Source: Ophiothrix spiculata
Lineage: Eukaryota; Echinodermata; Ophiuroidea; Amphilepidida; Ophiotrichidae
Assembly (NCBI GenBank): GCA_000969725.1
Contig: JXSR01S004054.1
Reading direction: 5' to 3' (one strand)
Length of the DNA: 48,373 bases
Shown here: piece by piece, positions 39,801 to 48,200 of the stretch
How positions within the stretch are numbered: position 1 is the stretch's first letter
Layout: every line of letters begins with the position of its first letter
Program-made: the position numbers and the translations under genes
Notes under the pieces: model-generated
Told to the model about the DNA's origin: nothing
What the model saw: the letters and a program-made list of their open reading frames with translations, nothing else
Databases searched by the model: none

Positions 39801-40945
39801 CCTTTCGATATGACGGGCCACATATATGGTCAATCACACATACTAATATTTACAGTTCCTTCAACATGCATTTGTGGGGCATGCTGAAGTTATCTGTTGA
39901 GAATTTTTAGGAGCATCCATTTCAAGACCGATCAGCATCTCTTACATGAGGCTATTTAGTGATCGGGTATACATCAAAGCTGAAGCAGTTGTGGGGCATC
40001 AAGGCAAAGTTAAGGGCAACAGGGGAAATGGCCTTATGTGTTTATTCAAGCCCAATTTGCTTGTTGGAAAATCACTTTGTCTTAGAAAAAAGCCACTTCC
40101 TCTTTAATATCAACCAAATAAATCATAAAATTTTGTTTAAGAAATATCTACTTCTGGAATTGAAAAAAAAAAATCTCAGGTTTTTTAAAATGTCACAAAC
40201 TATTTTGCTTGAAACTTGACAAGATTTGTTTGTAAACCTCCTTATGTTGTTAACTTAAAATGTTATTATTTTATTTTTTCTACTTTCCTTCTTCATACTG
40301 TAACGGGCCGAACGAAACCCACCCACTTACTCTACTGTAATAATCACGAAGCATACCAGCGCTTAATGAATTCTGAAATTTTTCATACGACCTAGCCGGG
40401 ACTCGAACCCGGGACCTCCCGCACCCGAAGGGAGCTCGCAGCGGATAGACCAAAAGAGGACTTCCCCGTCAGGTCTATATACTGAATGAACCTATACATT
40501 CGTGACATTACTCCCTCCCTCACACTAGACATGTCCTTGTGTCTTAATCACAACAACTCCCATCTCGGCACTCAATCCAATGAAACCCTAGGGACCACCG
40601 CTGCCAACAAATTGTAACGGGGCGAACGTAACCCACCCACTTACTCTACTGTAATAATCACGAAGCATACCAGCGCTTAATGAATTCCGAAATTTTTCAT
40701 ACGACCTAGCCGGAACTCGAACCCGGGACCTCCCGCACCCGAAGCGAGATCGCAGCACATAGACCAAAAGAGGACTTCCCCGTCAGGTCTATACACTGAA
40801 CGAACCTATACATTTGTGACAATACATTTAAATACAACTTACATTTCTTGTCATGAAGTCGACATACTCCCTGCCAAATGTTCCTTCAGGAAGCTGTGAT
40901 AGATACTCCATATCCACTGTAGATGTGTTGATGCGAGGCTGCTCT
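36681..40945 (-). CDS. COQ4: COQ4, ubiquinone biosynthesis protein (three C-terminal exons, 5' partial)
   Basis: Minus-strand exons 40945-40843, 39020-38794 and 36840-36681 join in frame to 162 residues plus TGA. COQ4 is a mitochondrial matrix-side protein needed for coenzyme Q synthesis and the CoQ synthome, with a reported role in C1 decarboxylation/hydroxylation of the ring. Visible family marks are [28 protein letters not shown], then [20 protein letters not shown], which gives the complete HDxxH(x)11E metal motif (HDLNH...GE). Further marks are [37 protein letters not shown] and [11 protein letters not shown]. The C terminus ends near SLIPFEHKT, as in other COQ4 proteins. About 100 N-terminal residues (targeting peptide and first helices) lie on exons beyond 40945 and were not found. 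The gene is convergent with WDR31. Confidence 0.95.
36891..37110. mobile_element. Small TIR element (ACTTTAAAATCTC ends)
   Basis: TACTTTAAAATCTCGATATA then GTGCACC at the left; GGGGCACTATATTGAGATTT and TAAAGTA at the right. It lies about 50 bp upstream of the last COQ4 exon's acceptor (intronic). Confidence 0.85.
37197..37757. repeat. Long foldback with a 42-bp tandem repeat in one arm
   Basis: The left arm (GTGGCTATAGACAC, GCCCAAAATGGCTATAGACA, GGGGATGGCAACAAAAATGG) is mirrored by the right arm (CCATTTTTGTTGCCATCC-like, TGTCTATAGCCATTTTGGGC). The right arm holds three tandem 42-bp units (37617-37752). An 11-bp perfect stem, CCTTTGGTCTG / CAGACCAAAGG, marks the centre at 37419-37453. The minus-strand frame gives a 14-residue repeat ([14 protein letters not shown]), which is a by-product. 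Confidence 0.85.
37911..38287. mobile_element. hAT-like non-autonomous element with TSD
   Basis: TIRs CAGAGGGTGATTTAAGCCC and, reversed, CAGAGGTTGATTTAAGCCC. Flanked by CTTCAACAC on both sides (37902-37910 and 38288-38296). CAGAGG ends with an 8-9 bp duplication fit the hAT superfamily. 377 bp, intronic to COQ4. Confidence 0.85.
38407..38765. mobile_element. Poly-G-ended TIR element family F, copy 2
   Basis: CCCGGGGG...TACTTAGTACAAAAG to ACCAAATTTGACTACCCCCC, flanked by an exact 8-bp GTATAAAA (38399-38406 and 38766-38773). Shares its interior with 2828-3224. It ends 28 bp from the COQ4 exon donor. Confidence 0.85.
38794..39020 (-). CDS. COQ4: COQ4 exon with the metal-binding motif
   Basis: Acceptor TTTGGACAG, donor GTCAA|GTAAGT on the minus strand. 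Phase 0 at the start, two bases carried over at the end. Encodes [40 protein letters not shown] and [20 protein letters not shown] then [15 protein letters not shown]. The HDxxH(x)11E residues are all present. Confidence 0.96.
39168..39890. mobile_element. Three-layer nested TIR element in a COQ4 intron
   Basis: Outer ends ACTTCAGCATACCCTACAA / TTTGTGGGGCATGCTGAAGT with AGTTGAAGGAACTGTTAA mirrored inside. Middle ends are at about 39270-39832 (TTCATATCTAAAGGTACCTT / TTACCTTTCGATATGACGGG) and are shared, inverted, with 41500-41945. The core is about 39544-39726, with AATTCGCTGACAAAGT / ACTTTGTCAGCGAATT and GTAACTGGTTCACGC / GCGTGAACCAGTAAC. The 139-codon minus frame here is a by-product. Confidence 0.75.
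40391..40462 (-). other. tRNA-Pro(CGG)-like segment in LTR 1
   Basis: On the minus strand: TTTTGGTCTA (box A region), an anticodon arm with CTTCGGGTGCGGGAG, then GTCCCGGGTTCGAGTCCCGG, a perfect T-arm and box B. The order and spacing follow eukaryotic tRNA-Pro. The acceptor and D arms are poor, so it is a derived sequence and not a working tRNA gene. Confidence 0.75.
40705..40776 (-). other. tRNA-Pro(CGG)-like segment in LTR 2
   Basis: Same segment in the second LTR. GATCTCGCTTCGGGTGCGGG is closer to canonical tRNA-Pro than LTR 1 in the anticodon stem, while the T-arm has one extra mismatch (GAGTTCCGG). Confidence 0.75.
40843..40945 (-). CDS. COQ4: COQ4 exon (first recognised in the window)
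   Basis: Acceptor TTACATAG, donor GAAAT|GTAAG on the minus strand. One base completes a codon from the missing upstream exon. Encodes [20 protein letters not shown] and [14 protein letters not shown], matching the ERPRISTSTLDL...LPEGSLGREYLRFL stretch of vertebrate COQ4. Confidence 0.94.
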
Positions 40946-41012
40946 CTATGTAAGACAAAAATAAACAAGAAATGGTCAACCCATCTGAGACCTGATGATA
41001 TACCTGTTGCTT

Positions 41013-41307
41013 ATACCCTGGTCACATAACCTTGTGACGAGGTTACGATGTGTTTACGGCATCAATTCAGCAGACGCCGATCGGACACCGGCCGGTGTCC
41101 AACCGGTGTCCGTAAGCCGCAGAGAGCCGCCGTAAGCATGCCGCAAGATTTTAATTCCGAGTTAAAACCTTGTGGCTTGTATACGTTGTCTTCAATCATG
41201 GTCACATAACTACTGGCATCCGACTGGGCATCGCAAGCATTCACCGGTGTCATACTGATGTCATACCAGCATTGCGGCTTCCTGCAGCTTATGTGACCAG
41301 GGTGTAA
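41013..41307. mobile_element. TIR element family I, copy 2
   Basis: TACCCTGGTCACATAACCTT to TATGTGACCAGGGTGTA; interior shared with 21734-22036 (GGTTACGATGTG, GCCGGTGTCC, CTTGTGGCTTGTATAC). Confidence 0.88.
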
Positions 41308-41499
41308 GATACATAAAACCTCCTTGTAAGACACACCATTTTTGCTTTCAAACATACCCAACATCACCAACAGATCTTAATCTTAGAATAAATTATAAAA
41401 AGCATATAACTTTTGTCATTAATCTATGATGAAAATAATTTGTTACAATTTCTTAGCCATATAGACATATTATAATGTATAACTGAAAATAAGAAAATG

Positions 41500-41945
41500 A
41501 TCTGTGACCTGTCATATTGAAAGGTACCTTAAGGGTCCCAAAATGAAAATTTGATTTTGTTGTTCTCATCTAAAAGATTATATTTTAAGCTTTAAAATGA
41601 CACATTGCTTTTGGTTGTTGCATGTTTGATTGCAAAGTTACATCCAAATTGGTAAAAGGCATCGGGCTGATTTGGAAAACTAAAGTTCTGAGAAAATCAA
41701 GTTTAAATTTTCTGTACTGGTAAAACTTGAATGGAGAAAGGATTTTTATCTCTGTTTTTAAACATTTGTCTTCTGCTTCGGATGTTGGAACCCGATTAAT
41801 ATGATAGAATACACTTCAAAGGTAACGTTTCTGATGAAATTAGAAATTCAATGTGATTTTTGACTATGCTCAGCTTGAATGGCCCGTATCTCATAATTTA
41901 CTATGCCGACCTTATGGTACCTTTCGATATGACGGGTCACATATA
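41500..41945. mobile_element. TIR element (GACCTGTCATATTGAAAGGTACC ends)
   Basis: TGTGACCTGTCATATTGAAA and GGTACCTT at the left; GGTACCTTTCGATATGACGG and GTCACA at the right. It is the uninterrupted, inverted relative of the middle layer at 39270-39832 (shared GTAACGTTTCTGATGAAATT / AATTTCATCAGAAACGTTAC). Confidence 0.85.
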
Positions 41946-42042
41946 ATAAAAATTGTACGGTGTCAGTACAGTAGCTCTCAGTTAAGGAAGTTAAATAGGG
42001 AAGTAGGTGCCGAAACAATCTTAGATCACATTCTGTTATTAC

Positions 42043-42119
42043 ACTTGACATATAAATTTTATGTTTCAAGTAAAATATTTTTACAAGTACAGGTCATATA
42101 ACAATAAATCATGTATCTT
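42043..42119 (+). repeat. 77-bp direct repeat, copy 1 (5' of TRIM-like gene)
   Basis: ACTTGACATATAAATT, ATGTT(T/C)CAAGTA and AATATTTTTACAAGTACAGG recur at 45631-45707 in the same orientation, bracketing the single-exon RING gene. Confidence 0.88.
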
Positions 42120-42370
42120 TAATAGCTAATTTTGTCCTTTTAAGTTGCAAAAAGTTCCATTTCATATAAGTAGATAATAGCGGAGATACATTTCAATATG
42201 TTCAGGTACGACGTCGGAATTGAGCGCTAATACTGATGTGTGGACATTCTGGGGGATTAGCAGGAAAATGTTAATTGCATCAGCTGTAAGGCTTGTCAAT
42301 ACTGGTATTAACTTCATGTGTGGACCCAACTTAAAATAACAAATATGAACAAAACAATGCTGTGTTCACA

Positions 42371-42960
42371 TTAAGGGGTTTTCTCAGAGATATAAAATTT
42401 CCATTGATTTTCTTAAAAATTTAGTATTTGGTAGATATATTTGTGCTGATAACGAATCTAAAATAAAACAAATATGTCACCATGCTCATTTTTAAGATAC
42501 AGACATTTCAAAAAGTACATATTTTTCCCAAAATTGACTCAATTTACCGCACAAAGTATAGGGAAAGCTCCAAAAAGTCGATCATTATGTGCTAAAATAG
42601 TAAATGCTCCACTGATTTTTGTAATTTTTACATAATTATATTAAAGCATTTTGTGTACACTTCAAAATACTCAAATAAGAAAATAGGGGTCACCATTTTA
42701 GTTTTCAAGAAAAATTACAAGAACAGGGCATTTTTCAATAATACTTGATAGCACATCTGCGTCTGCATAATTTCCCTCGTATATATTATGCAGTGATGCG
42801 CACTGTGATTAACCAAAACGTGTTAGTAAAGCATGTCTTCAGTGTGCATTGAAATTTGGGCACGCAAGATGGATGCAAACATTTTTCTGATTTTTTACTA
42901 TTTATGAAAAATTTTTATCCCGAAGTCGTAAGTAACTGCATTTCTGAGAAAACACCTTAA
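42371..42960. mobile_element. TIR element (TTAAGGGGTTTTCTCAGA ends)
   Basis: TTAAGGGGTTTTCTCAGAGAT and ATTTCTGAGAAAACACCTTAA are inverted ends about 590 bp apart; non-coding interior. Confidence 0.75.
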
Positions 42961-43548
42961 CGACATAAATATTATTACACTAAAATAGTTGATTTGCTTC
43001 TTTACTTTAGTCGTTCTTGATTTGGTTGAGTGCATGTTTTAGGTCATTTTTACACTTTTTGCACATGCATCAATAGACTATCAATGGTTGTAAGATGGAA
43101 GATTTATTGAAATGACATTTTCACCACAAACAGCAATATTATTATTCAATTTATTAATTATATCTTCAAAAAATCTTCAATTTATTAATTATACCTTCAA
43201 AAATCAATTTTGTAATTTTGAAAATAAACCCTTGAATCTTGATCATTAGTAGTGCAAGTGATTTTGTGCCCTCTATTAACTTGTATCAAATATGTGCTAC
43301 TCTAATGTCCCGGAAGGGGTCGCCAGAGTTCAAGAAACGTTCACCATTTGGTGGATGGATGCTAAACAGGAAATTAAAAACAGGAAGCCACTTTTATTGG
43401 CCTATCTTGTAATTTCATGAGTTCTTAATTTCAGTTTATTCCTAGGACTTTGAAATATAAATGCAGTGAAATAGAAAAATTTATTCCAATTCCACTCAAC
43501 ATACAACATGTTAGTTAGGCTAGATACGGCTGTAGTCAAATGATTTCC
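42961..43548. other. Upstream region of the TRIM-like gene
   Basis: AT-rich. A short direct repeat, TCAATTTATTAATTATA(T/C)CTTC, lies at about 43148 and 43182. Otherwise nothing seen. Confidence 0.4.
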
Positions 43549-43556
43549 TATATAAT
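43549..43556 (+). promoter_or_regulatory. Candidate TATA box of the TRIM-like gene
   Basis: TATATAAT about 90 bp upstream of the chosen ATG, which leaves room for a short 5' UTR. The match is to base composition and position only; in AT-rich DNA this is weak evidence. Confidence 0.3.
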
Positions 43557-43641
43557 ATTTATAGGCCTTTGAAAAGTAAGCGCTGTGGCTGTCTCTATTA
43601 CTTTCAACCTGAACAACAAGTCGATTCGGATCAAAAACAAC

Positions 43642-45183
43642 ATGGCTGCCAAATTTGTTTCTGCTGCCATGGCAGAACTTACCTGTAGTGTGTGTTTCCA
43701 ATTCTTTGTGAAACCACATGAACCGAAGAATTTGCCTGAGTGTTCACATATTTTGTGTCAAACATGCCTACAGAACATGACTGAAGAAGGACTGAAGACT
43801 GTTACATGTCCACAATGTAACAAGATCTCATTCTTGAATAAGAGAGGTATAGCTGGGTGGACAACAAATTTAACTGTGAGAAATCTTGCTGAGATACATC
43901 CAGAAGGTATTAAACAGAACAAGCAATATCTGCAAAGTCAGCTAAAATGTGGACAAGAAAAAGCTGCCAAAAAAGTGACAAAACTGAAGGAGGTGATAAA
44001 GCAAACACAGCATGCCACTCAGATTGAAGAACAAGAAATTGAGAAAGCTGTTCAAGCTGTTTTGGTGAAATCACAAGAACTAATACAACAGCTTAAAAAT
44101 ACCAGTGGACTTGATCAACTCCAGGAACAACTTTCTAAGCTGGAAACAGAAATAAAACATGCCAAGACAACAGAGTCTAAACTTGGCACAATGACTGATA
44201 AAGAATTCCATGCTCAAACTGATGCTATCACAAATCAAATTGAGAAGCTAAAGATTGATGAAATAAATGAAAACACTGCTTCCCTGCGTGTTGGTAAATT
44301 CATTGCCAATATACAGCTTGGTAGAATTGTGAAATCAAGGCAACTAGAATTGGTGAAAAAAATTGATTTTATAGGTGCATGTGCTATAGCCTCAAACACT
44401 AATGGAACCCTGGCTGTTTGTGATTGGAAATCAGATCCACCACAAGTCTCAGTGTTTCAGAAGGACAGTATGGAATACAAAGAGCAGAGCAAATTTCCTG
44501 TGCAGCAAATGTCAGATAAAAGAAATCTTCTTGGTCTAATATTATCTGAGGAAGGAAAGTACTTTGTTACTAAATTTGGAGCAGGATTTGATGTTTACAA
44601 TACAGATGGAAAGTTTCAGAAAACTGAAAGTGTAGTAAATCAACAATCAAAACAAAAAAATATGAACGTCCAATCGGGTTCAATATGTAGAACAAAAAAT
44701 GGAAGGATTCTGGTAGGGTCAGCCATGAAAACTACAGGTAAAGTATCAAGGAAATATATAGTGACAGTTCATGATAAGGAAGGAAGACTTATGAAGACAA
44801 TACCCATTGGTATTGGGCCAATACAAATTGCTGACATCAACGGGACACATTTTGCTGTGTGCAATAGTATCGAAGATGAAAAAGTATGTGTCTATGATAT
44901 GCAGACAGGTGAGGAGACTTTGAGCATTGATGTCATTACACCATTTAGTTTATGCTATGACAAACAGACTGACTGTCTTCTGATTGCCAGAATGTCAGAC
45001 AAAGATGAGAATGGGATACTAGGTCTTGATTCTGGTGTAATAGAGCAGTACTGTAGGAAGACTGGTAGGCTGATCACTTGTTTAGCACATGGATTACACT
45101 GGCCACGTAAACTGATTATTACTGAAGACAACATACTAGCTATAGCTGATGGGGGAACAGTAAAACTGTACAAAATGGACTAG
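43642..45183 (+). CDS. TRIM-like E3 ubiquitin ligase: RING, coiled coil, propeller-like C terminus
   Basis: Intact single-exon gene of 513 residues. The frame is open from 43585, but the first ATG in good Kozak context (AACATGG) is 43642. Residues 15-59 form a C3HC4 RING (C15, C18, C34, H36, C39, C42, C56, C59), the E2-binding module of ubiquitin ligases. About residues 95-190 are rich in E/K/Q with heptad character (KLKEVIKQTQHATQIEEQEI), a coiled coil for dimerisation. From about 225 to the end, repeated beta-rich units (GTLAVCDWKS, GKYFVTKFGAGFDVY, GRILVGSAMK, NILAIADGGTVKLY) resemble an NHL/WD-type propeller. No B-box is visible, unlike most TRIMs. Substrate and role cannot be read. Invertebrate deuterostomes often have expanded families of such proteins, some with immune roles. 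It lies antisense inside the probable 5' part of COQ4. Confidence 0.9.
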   Translation: MAAKFVSAAMAELTCSVCFQFFVKPHEPKNLPECSHILCQTCLQNMTEEGLKTVTCPQCNKISFLNKRGIAGWTTNLTVRNLAEIHPEGIKQNKQYLQSQLKCGQEKAAKKVTKLKEVIKQTQHATQIEEQEIEKAVQAVLVKSQELIQQLKNTSGLDQLQEQLSKLETEIKHAKTTESKLGTMTDKEFHAQTDAITNQIEKLKIDEINENTASLRVGKFIANIQLGRIVKSRQLELVKKIDFIGACAIASNTNGTLAVCDWKSDPPQVSVFQKDSMEYKEQSKFPVQQMSDKRNLLGLILSEEGKYFVTKFGAGFDVYNTDGKFQKTESVVNQQSKQKNMNVQSGSICRTKNGRILVGSAMKTTGKVSRKYIVTVHDKEGRLMKTIPIGIGPIQIADINGTHFAVCNSIEDEKVCVYDMQTGEETLSIDVITPFSLCYDKQTDCLLIARMSDKDENGILGLDSGVIEQYCRKTGRLITCLAHGLHWPRKLIITEDNILAIADGGTVKLYKMD

Positions 45184-45204
45184 AATAGGACAATACCAAT
45201 CTAC

Positions 45205-45210
45205 AATAAA
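45205..45210 (+). terminator. Polyadenylation signal AATAAA of the TRIM-like gene
   Basis: AATAAA begins 22 bp after the TAG stop, giving a very short 3' UTR if used. Confidence 0.6.
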
Positions 45211-45248
45211 CATGACGAAGTTGATTCATTTTCTGCAAGTGGTCGTAA

Positions 45249-45584
45249 CCTGGGGGGGGTCACTTACATCGATGCAAAGTACAGGTATGTGCTGCCCTCA
45301 AGACCTCCTTTTCAAGAATCCTCTCCCGTTCCTTAAGATACTCATTTCAAGATAACTTCAATTCCAAAGACCCCCAGTTTCAACAAAAATGCCTTAAAGT
45401 GTCTTTTATAACTGAATTGTCAACCTAATTTTTTGTGATTTTCAGCTAAAAGAAAGAGCAGCAGTTCCTGACACCTCAATTTGGAGAACAATCAGTCCCA
45501 TAGTCCCTATTTTTGGGCCAAAACCAGTTCCGCAAGACCTTAAGTTGGATAACCTGTACAGCACATACCTACCAACCCCCTGGG
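45249..45584. mobile_element. Poly-G-ended TIR element family G, copy 3 (inverted)
   Basis: CCTGGGGGGGGTCACTTAC and CAGGTATGTGCTGCCCTCAA at the left; GCACATACCTACC and CCCCCTGGG at the right. The interior is the reverse complement of copies at 19974 and 22190 (CCCTATTTTTGGGCCAAAA). Confidence 0.82.
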
Positions 45585-45630
45585 TCCTAGTTTAATATGT
45601 CAGTTTGATATGGTGGAGTTATTACTATAT

Positions 45631-45707
45631 ACTTGACATATAAATTCTATGTTCCAAGTATAATATTTTTACAAGTACAGGTCACATGACTATAAATTTC
45701 GTATCTT
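45631..45707 (+). repeat. 77-bp direct repeat, copy 2 (3' of TRIM-like gene)
   Basis: Same orientation as 42043-42119, with a few substitutions (TTCTATGTTCCAAGTATAAT). It is squeezed between two poly-G-ended elements. Confidence 0.88.
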
Positions 45708-45708
45708 G

Positions 45709-46241
45709 GAGGGGGGGGGGGGAAATATGAACTGATAGTTGTGTTCAGGTAAACACATAAGTTCCAAAGGTTCCAAAAGTGACCCTATGTGAGACCAAAA
45801 ATTCACAAAAATGGGTGAAATGATACCATATCCGAGACCATAAATCTACCATATCTGTTCGAATGCATACCCTATCCGGGATCATACCTGTTCAGATGAA
45901 TACCCTATCTGAGACCTTACACAAATGTGTCAAAATAATTATTACAAGAAATCTTATGTAGAATGTAACTGTCAACCATTTTAACACTTTCAAGAAGTGT
46001 TTCTGTGTATTTAAAGCCCTTTAATTGGCAATCTAAAACACCACTGTCATAAATTCAACCATTCTTTCTTAGTTTGATACCCTATCAGAGACTTTAAAGC
46101 CAAATTTGATACCCTATGTGAGACTTGTAAGAGTACCAGGTCGATTTTGATACCCTATATTGCATGTCTCGTGACCTGTACAGGTCTCACCTTTTTGGTA
46201 ACAGGGGTGGTTACCCGGTCAGTAACCCCCACCCCCCTGGT
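45709..46241. mobile_element. Probable poly-G-ended element with GATACCCTAT motifs
   Basis: A long G run at the left (45709-45721) and ACCCCCACCCCCCTGG at the right. ATACCCTAT(C/G) followed by GAGAC or a variant occurs about seven times in the interior. End symmetry is weak, so the element call is tentative. Confidence 0.5.
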
Positions 46242-46321
46242 TTTCGAACCACACATCTCCCTTATTTCAGCAGAAACATTTATTATCCACAAATGGTCAC
46301 CTTACTAGTGATTGTTGGACC

Positions 46322-46990
46322 ACGGTTTGAAGATTTTTGGTCCATATGGGGTCAAGAGTTCACAAGTTATGACCATATCCTTGAAATGACCTCAGATGAC
46401 CTAAGGTCATTAATTGACCTTGAAATGTCCTGAGGTCAACTTTTTGGCCATTTTGGAAATTGACCTTTTGACCGTGGGCAAAATTTTATCCACGGTCCAT
46501 GTTTGTTCCATGTGGATTCAAGTGATAATATATTGCTGTGACCTTGAAATGACCTGTAATGACCTTGGGGTCAACTATTTGACCTTGGAATCACCTCTAC
46601 TTAACCTTTTGAGCATCTTGGAAATTTGACCTCAAATAACCTTTTGACCTTGACTGACACTGACCCTGGGTCAAGAGCTACATACGGCCCAAGTTAAACC
46701 CATTAGGGTTCAAGGATTCATGAGCTATGGCTATGACCTTGGACGACCTCAAGTCAACTTTTTGACAATTTTTGAAATTTGGCCTAAGATGACCTTTTGA
46801 CCCTGACTGACCTTGACCTTGGGTCAAGAGCTATCCATGGTCCAAGTTTATGCCATGTGAGGGTCACAGGTTCATGAGTTATGGGCGTGACCTAAAAATG
46901 ACCTCGTATGACCTCAGGTCAACTTTTTGAACAATTTTGAGATTCTACCTCATATTACCTTTTGACCTTGAATGACCTTGACCACACCCC
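46322..46990 (+). repeat. TGACCT-rich repeat, array 3
   Basis: TGACCT or its near variants occur roughly thirty times, as in GAAATGACCTCAGATGACCT and AAGGTCATTAATTGACCTTG. A longer cycle of about 180 bp (GGTCAAGAG(C/T)..., GACCTCAGGTCAACTTTTTG) appears about three times. Each TGACCT is the complement of the AGGTCA half-site. Confidence 0.85.
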
Positions 46991-47215
46991 CAAAAGTTTT
47001 GCAGCACGAGTTTATCCCAAGACCCTTCACATCACTAAGTTTCGTCATTGTGCGCTTTACGGTTCTCAGGTTACGTCAAAACTTTAACCAAATTACCACA
47101 CACAGACACATACACCCTACATACTACGTACAGACAGAGCGACTGCTAAGTCTCTTCTCAAGTTATAGTTCAGGCGAGACAAAAAGTATGCATGATATAG
47201 ATGTTAAATTTAGCA
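46991..47215 (+). repeat. Tail of the TGACCT repeat element
   Basis: A GC-richer tail containing ACACACAGACACATACACCC, CAGACAGAGCGACTGCTAAG and CAGGCGAGACAAAAAG follows the array. It looks like a conserved 3' end of a mobile repeat. The 95-codon frame (46972-47259) spans it and is not a gene. Confidence 0.45.
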
Positions 47216-48200
47216 CAATTAGAAACTGTAGAGCTATAATATGGAGGACAAAAAGTTAGTAAATTAAAGGCATAAGCCATGATCCACTTGTGTATGAAAA
47301 CTTGTGAATACTTTTTTGAATCAAAGAATCATAATGAACAAACAAAATCATATCACTTGCTCTAAAAAGACAGTTTTCAGCCAAATTCATTTCTTTGGGT
47401 TCTGTCAGCAGTGTTTCTATTTTCCGAAAGTTTAAAAGTATATTCTTTAGGAAGGTTAAATATACTTAACAACATCATCTCTACATTAAAATATATTGAC
47501 AGTAACAAAGAAGTTTAAATTTCAAGAATCTAGTAATTTATTTCTAGAAACACTATCCCCAAATTTTTCATTTTCCGGAGAAAGAAAAATTAAAAGCACA
47601 AATAATTGTCTGTTTTATTATAAATGTTTAAGTTCAACAAGAATGGTTATGGGTACTAGTTAGTAGTTGGAAGTCTAAAAATGCAATAAAATCAGTAGGT
47701 GTTGAGGAAGTTGAACTTCACTTTGGTGATCGTGGTTAATGCCTTTAATAAATGAAATAGAATTTAGGGTAATTTTCCATATACCATACTGTTCAAAACA
47801 AGCATTTGGGCTTTTCCGTCCAAAAATGAGTCAAAACCTGACATGGAAGGCTAAAATTAGAAATCATCATTCACTGCTTATTTTATCATGATTTTATGAG
47901 GAGTGTATCACCTAACATAAAACAAATGAATTGGAGATAATTCAAATAATTTTTGTTTTGATTTTCATCATTTTTGTGTCAAAAACGGACGTTACTGTTC
48001 TGTCCTTTTGTGTCCTTTTGGATGGGCATAACACCCCCACAGGTGTCAGTAGTAGTGGAATAACATTAAAAATTTAACTAACTGTAGCAAGCACATGTTT
48101 TGAGTTTGCATATCTTTTATTTTGGTTGAACATTTAGCTTTATAGCAAGACGGCTTGTAATCCTGTTGATAGCGATTGTTGGGACATTACTGTGGACTTT
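47216..48200. other. AT-rich DNA, nothing recognised
   Basis: No exon of COQ4 or of any other gene was recognised on either strand. Confidence 0.35.

Larger units (their letters stand above)
40299..40821 (-). mobile_element. Miniature LTR retrotransposon (TRIM-type) with tRNA-Pro-like LTRs
   Basis: Two direct 209-bp LTRs (40299-40507 and 40613-40821; about 11 differences) flank a 105-bp interior. The LTRs run TGTAAC...GTGACA, and the element is bordered by ATAC on both sides (40295-40298, 40822-40825). Read on the minus strand, TTGGCAGCGGTGG follows the first LTR as a primer-binding-site candidate, and GAGGGAGGGAG precedes the second as a polypurine tract. There is no room for gag or pol, so it would need proteins supplied in trans. 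It lies in the COQ4 intron just upstream (plus coordinate) of exon 39020-38794 and 22 bp from exon 40843. Confidence 0.88.

Noticed and set aside
40391-40776. Two functional tRNA-Pro genes
   Set aside because: The T-arm and anticodon arm are good but the acceptor and D arms do not pair, and both sit inside the direct repeats of a mobile element.
43585-43641. Upstream extension of the RING protein from 43585
   Set aside because: The extension begins at GTG, not ATG. The ATG at 43642 has good context and the RING follows at the usual distance.
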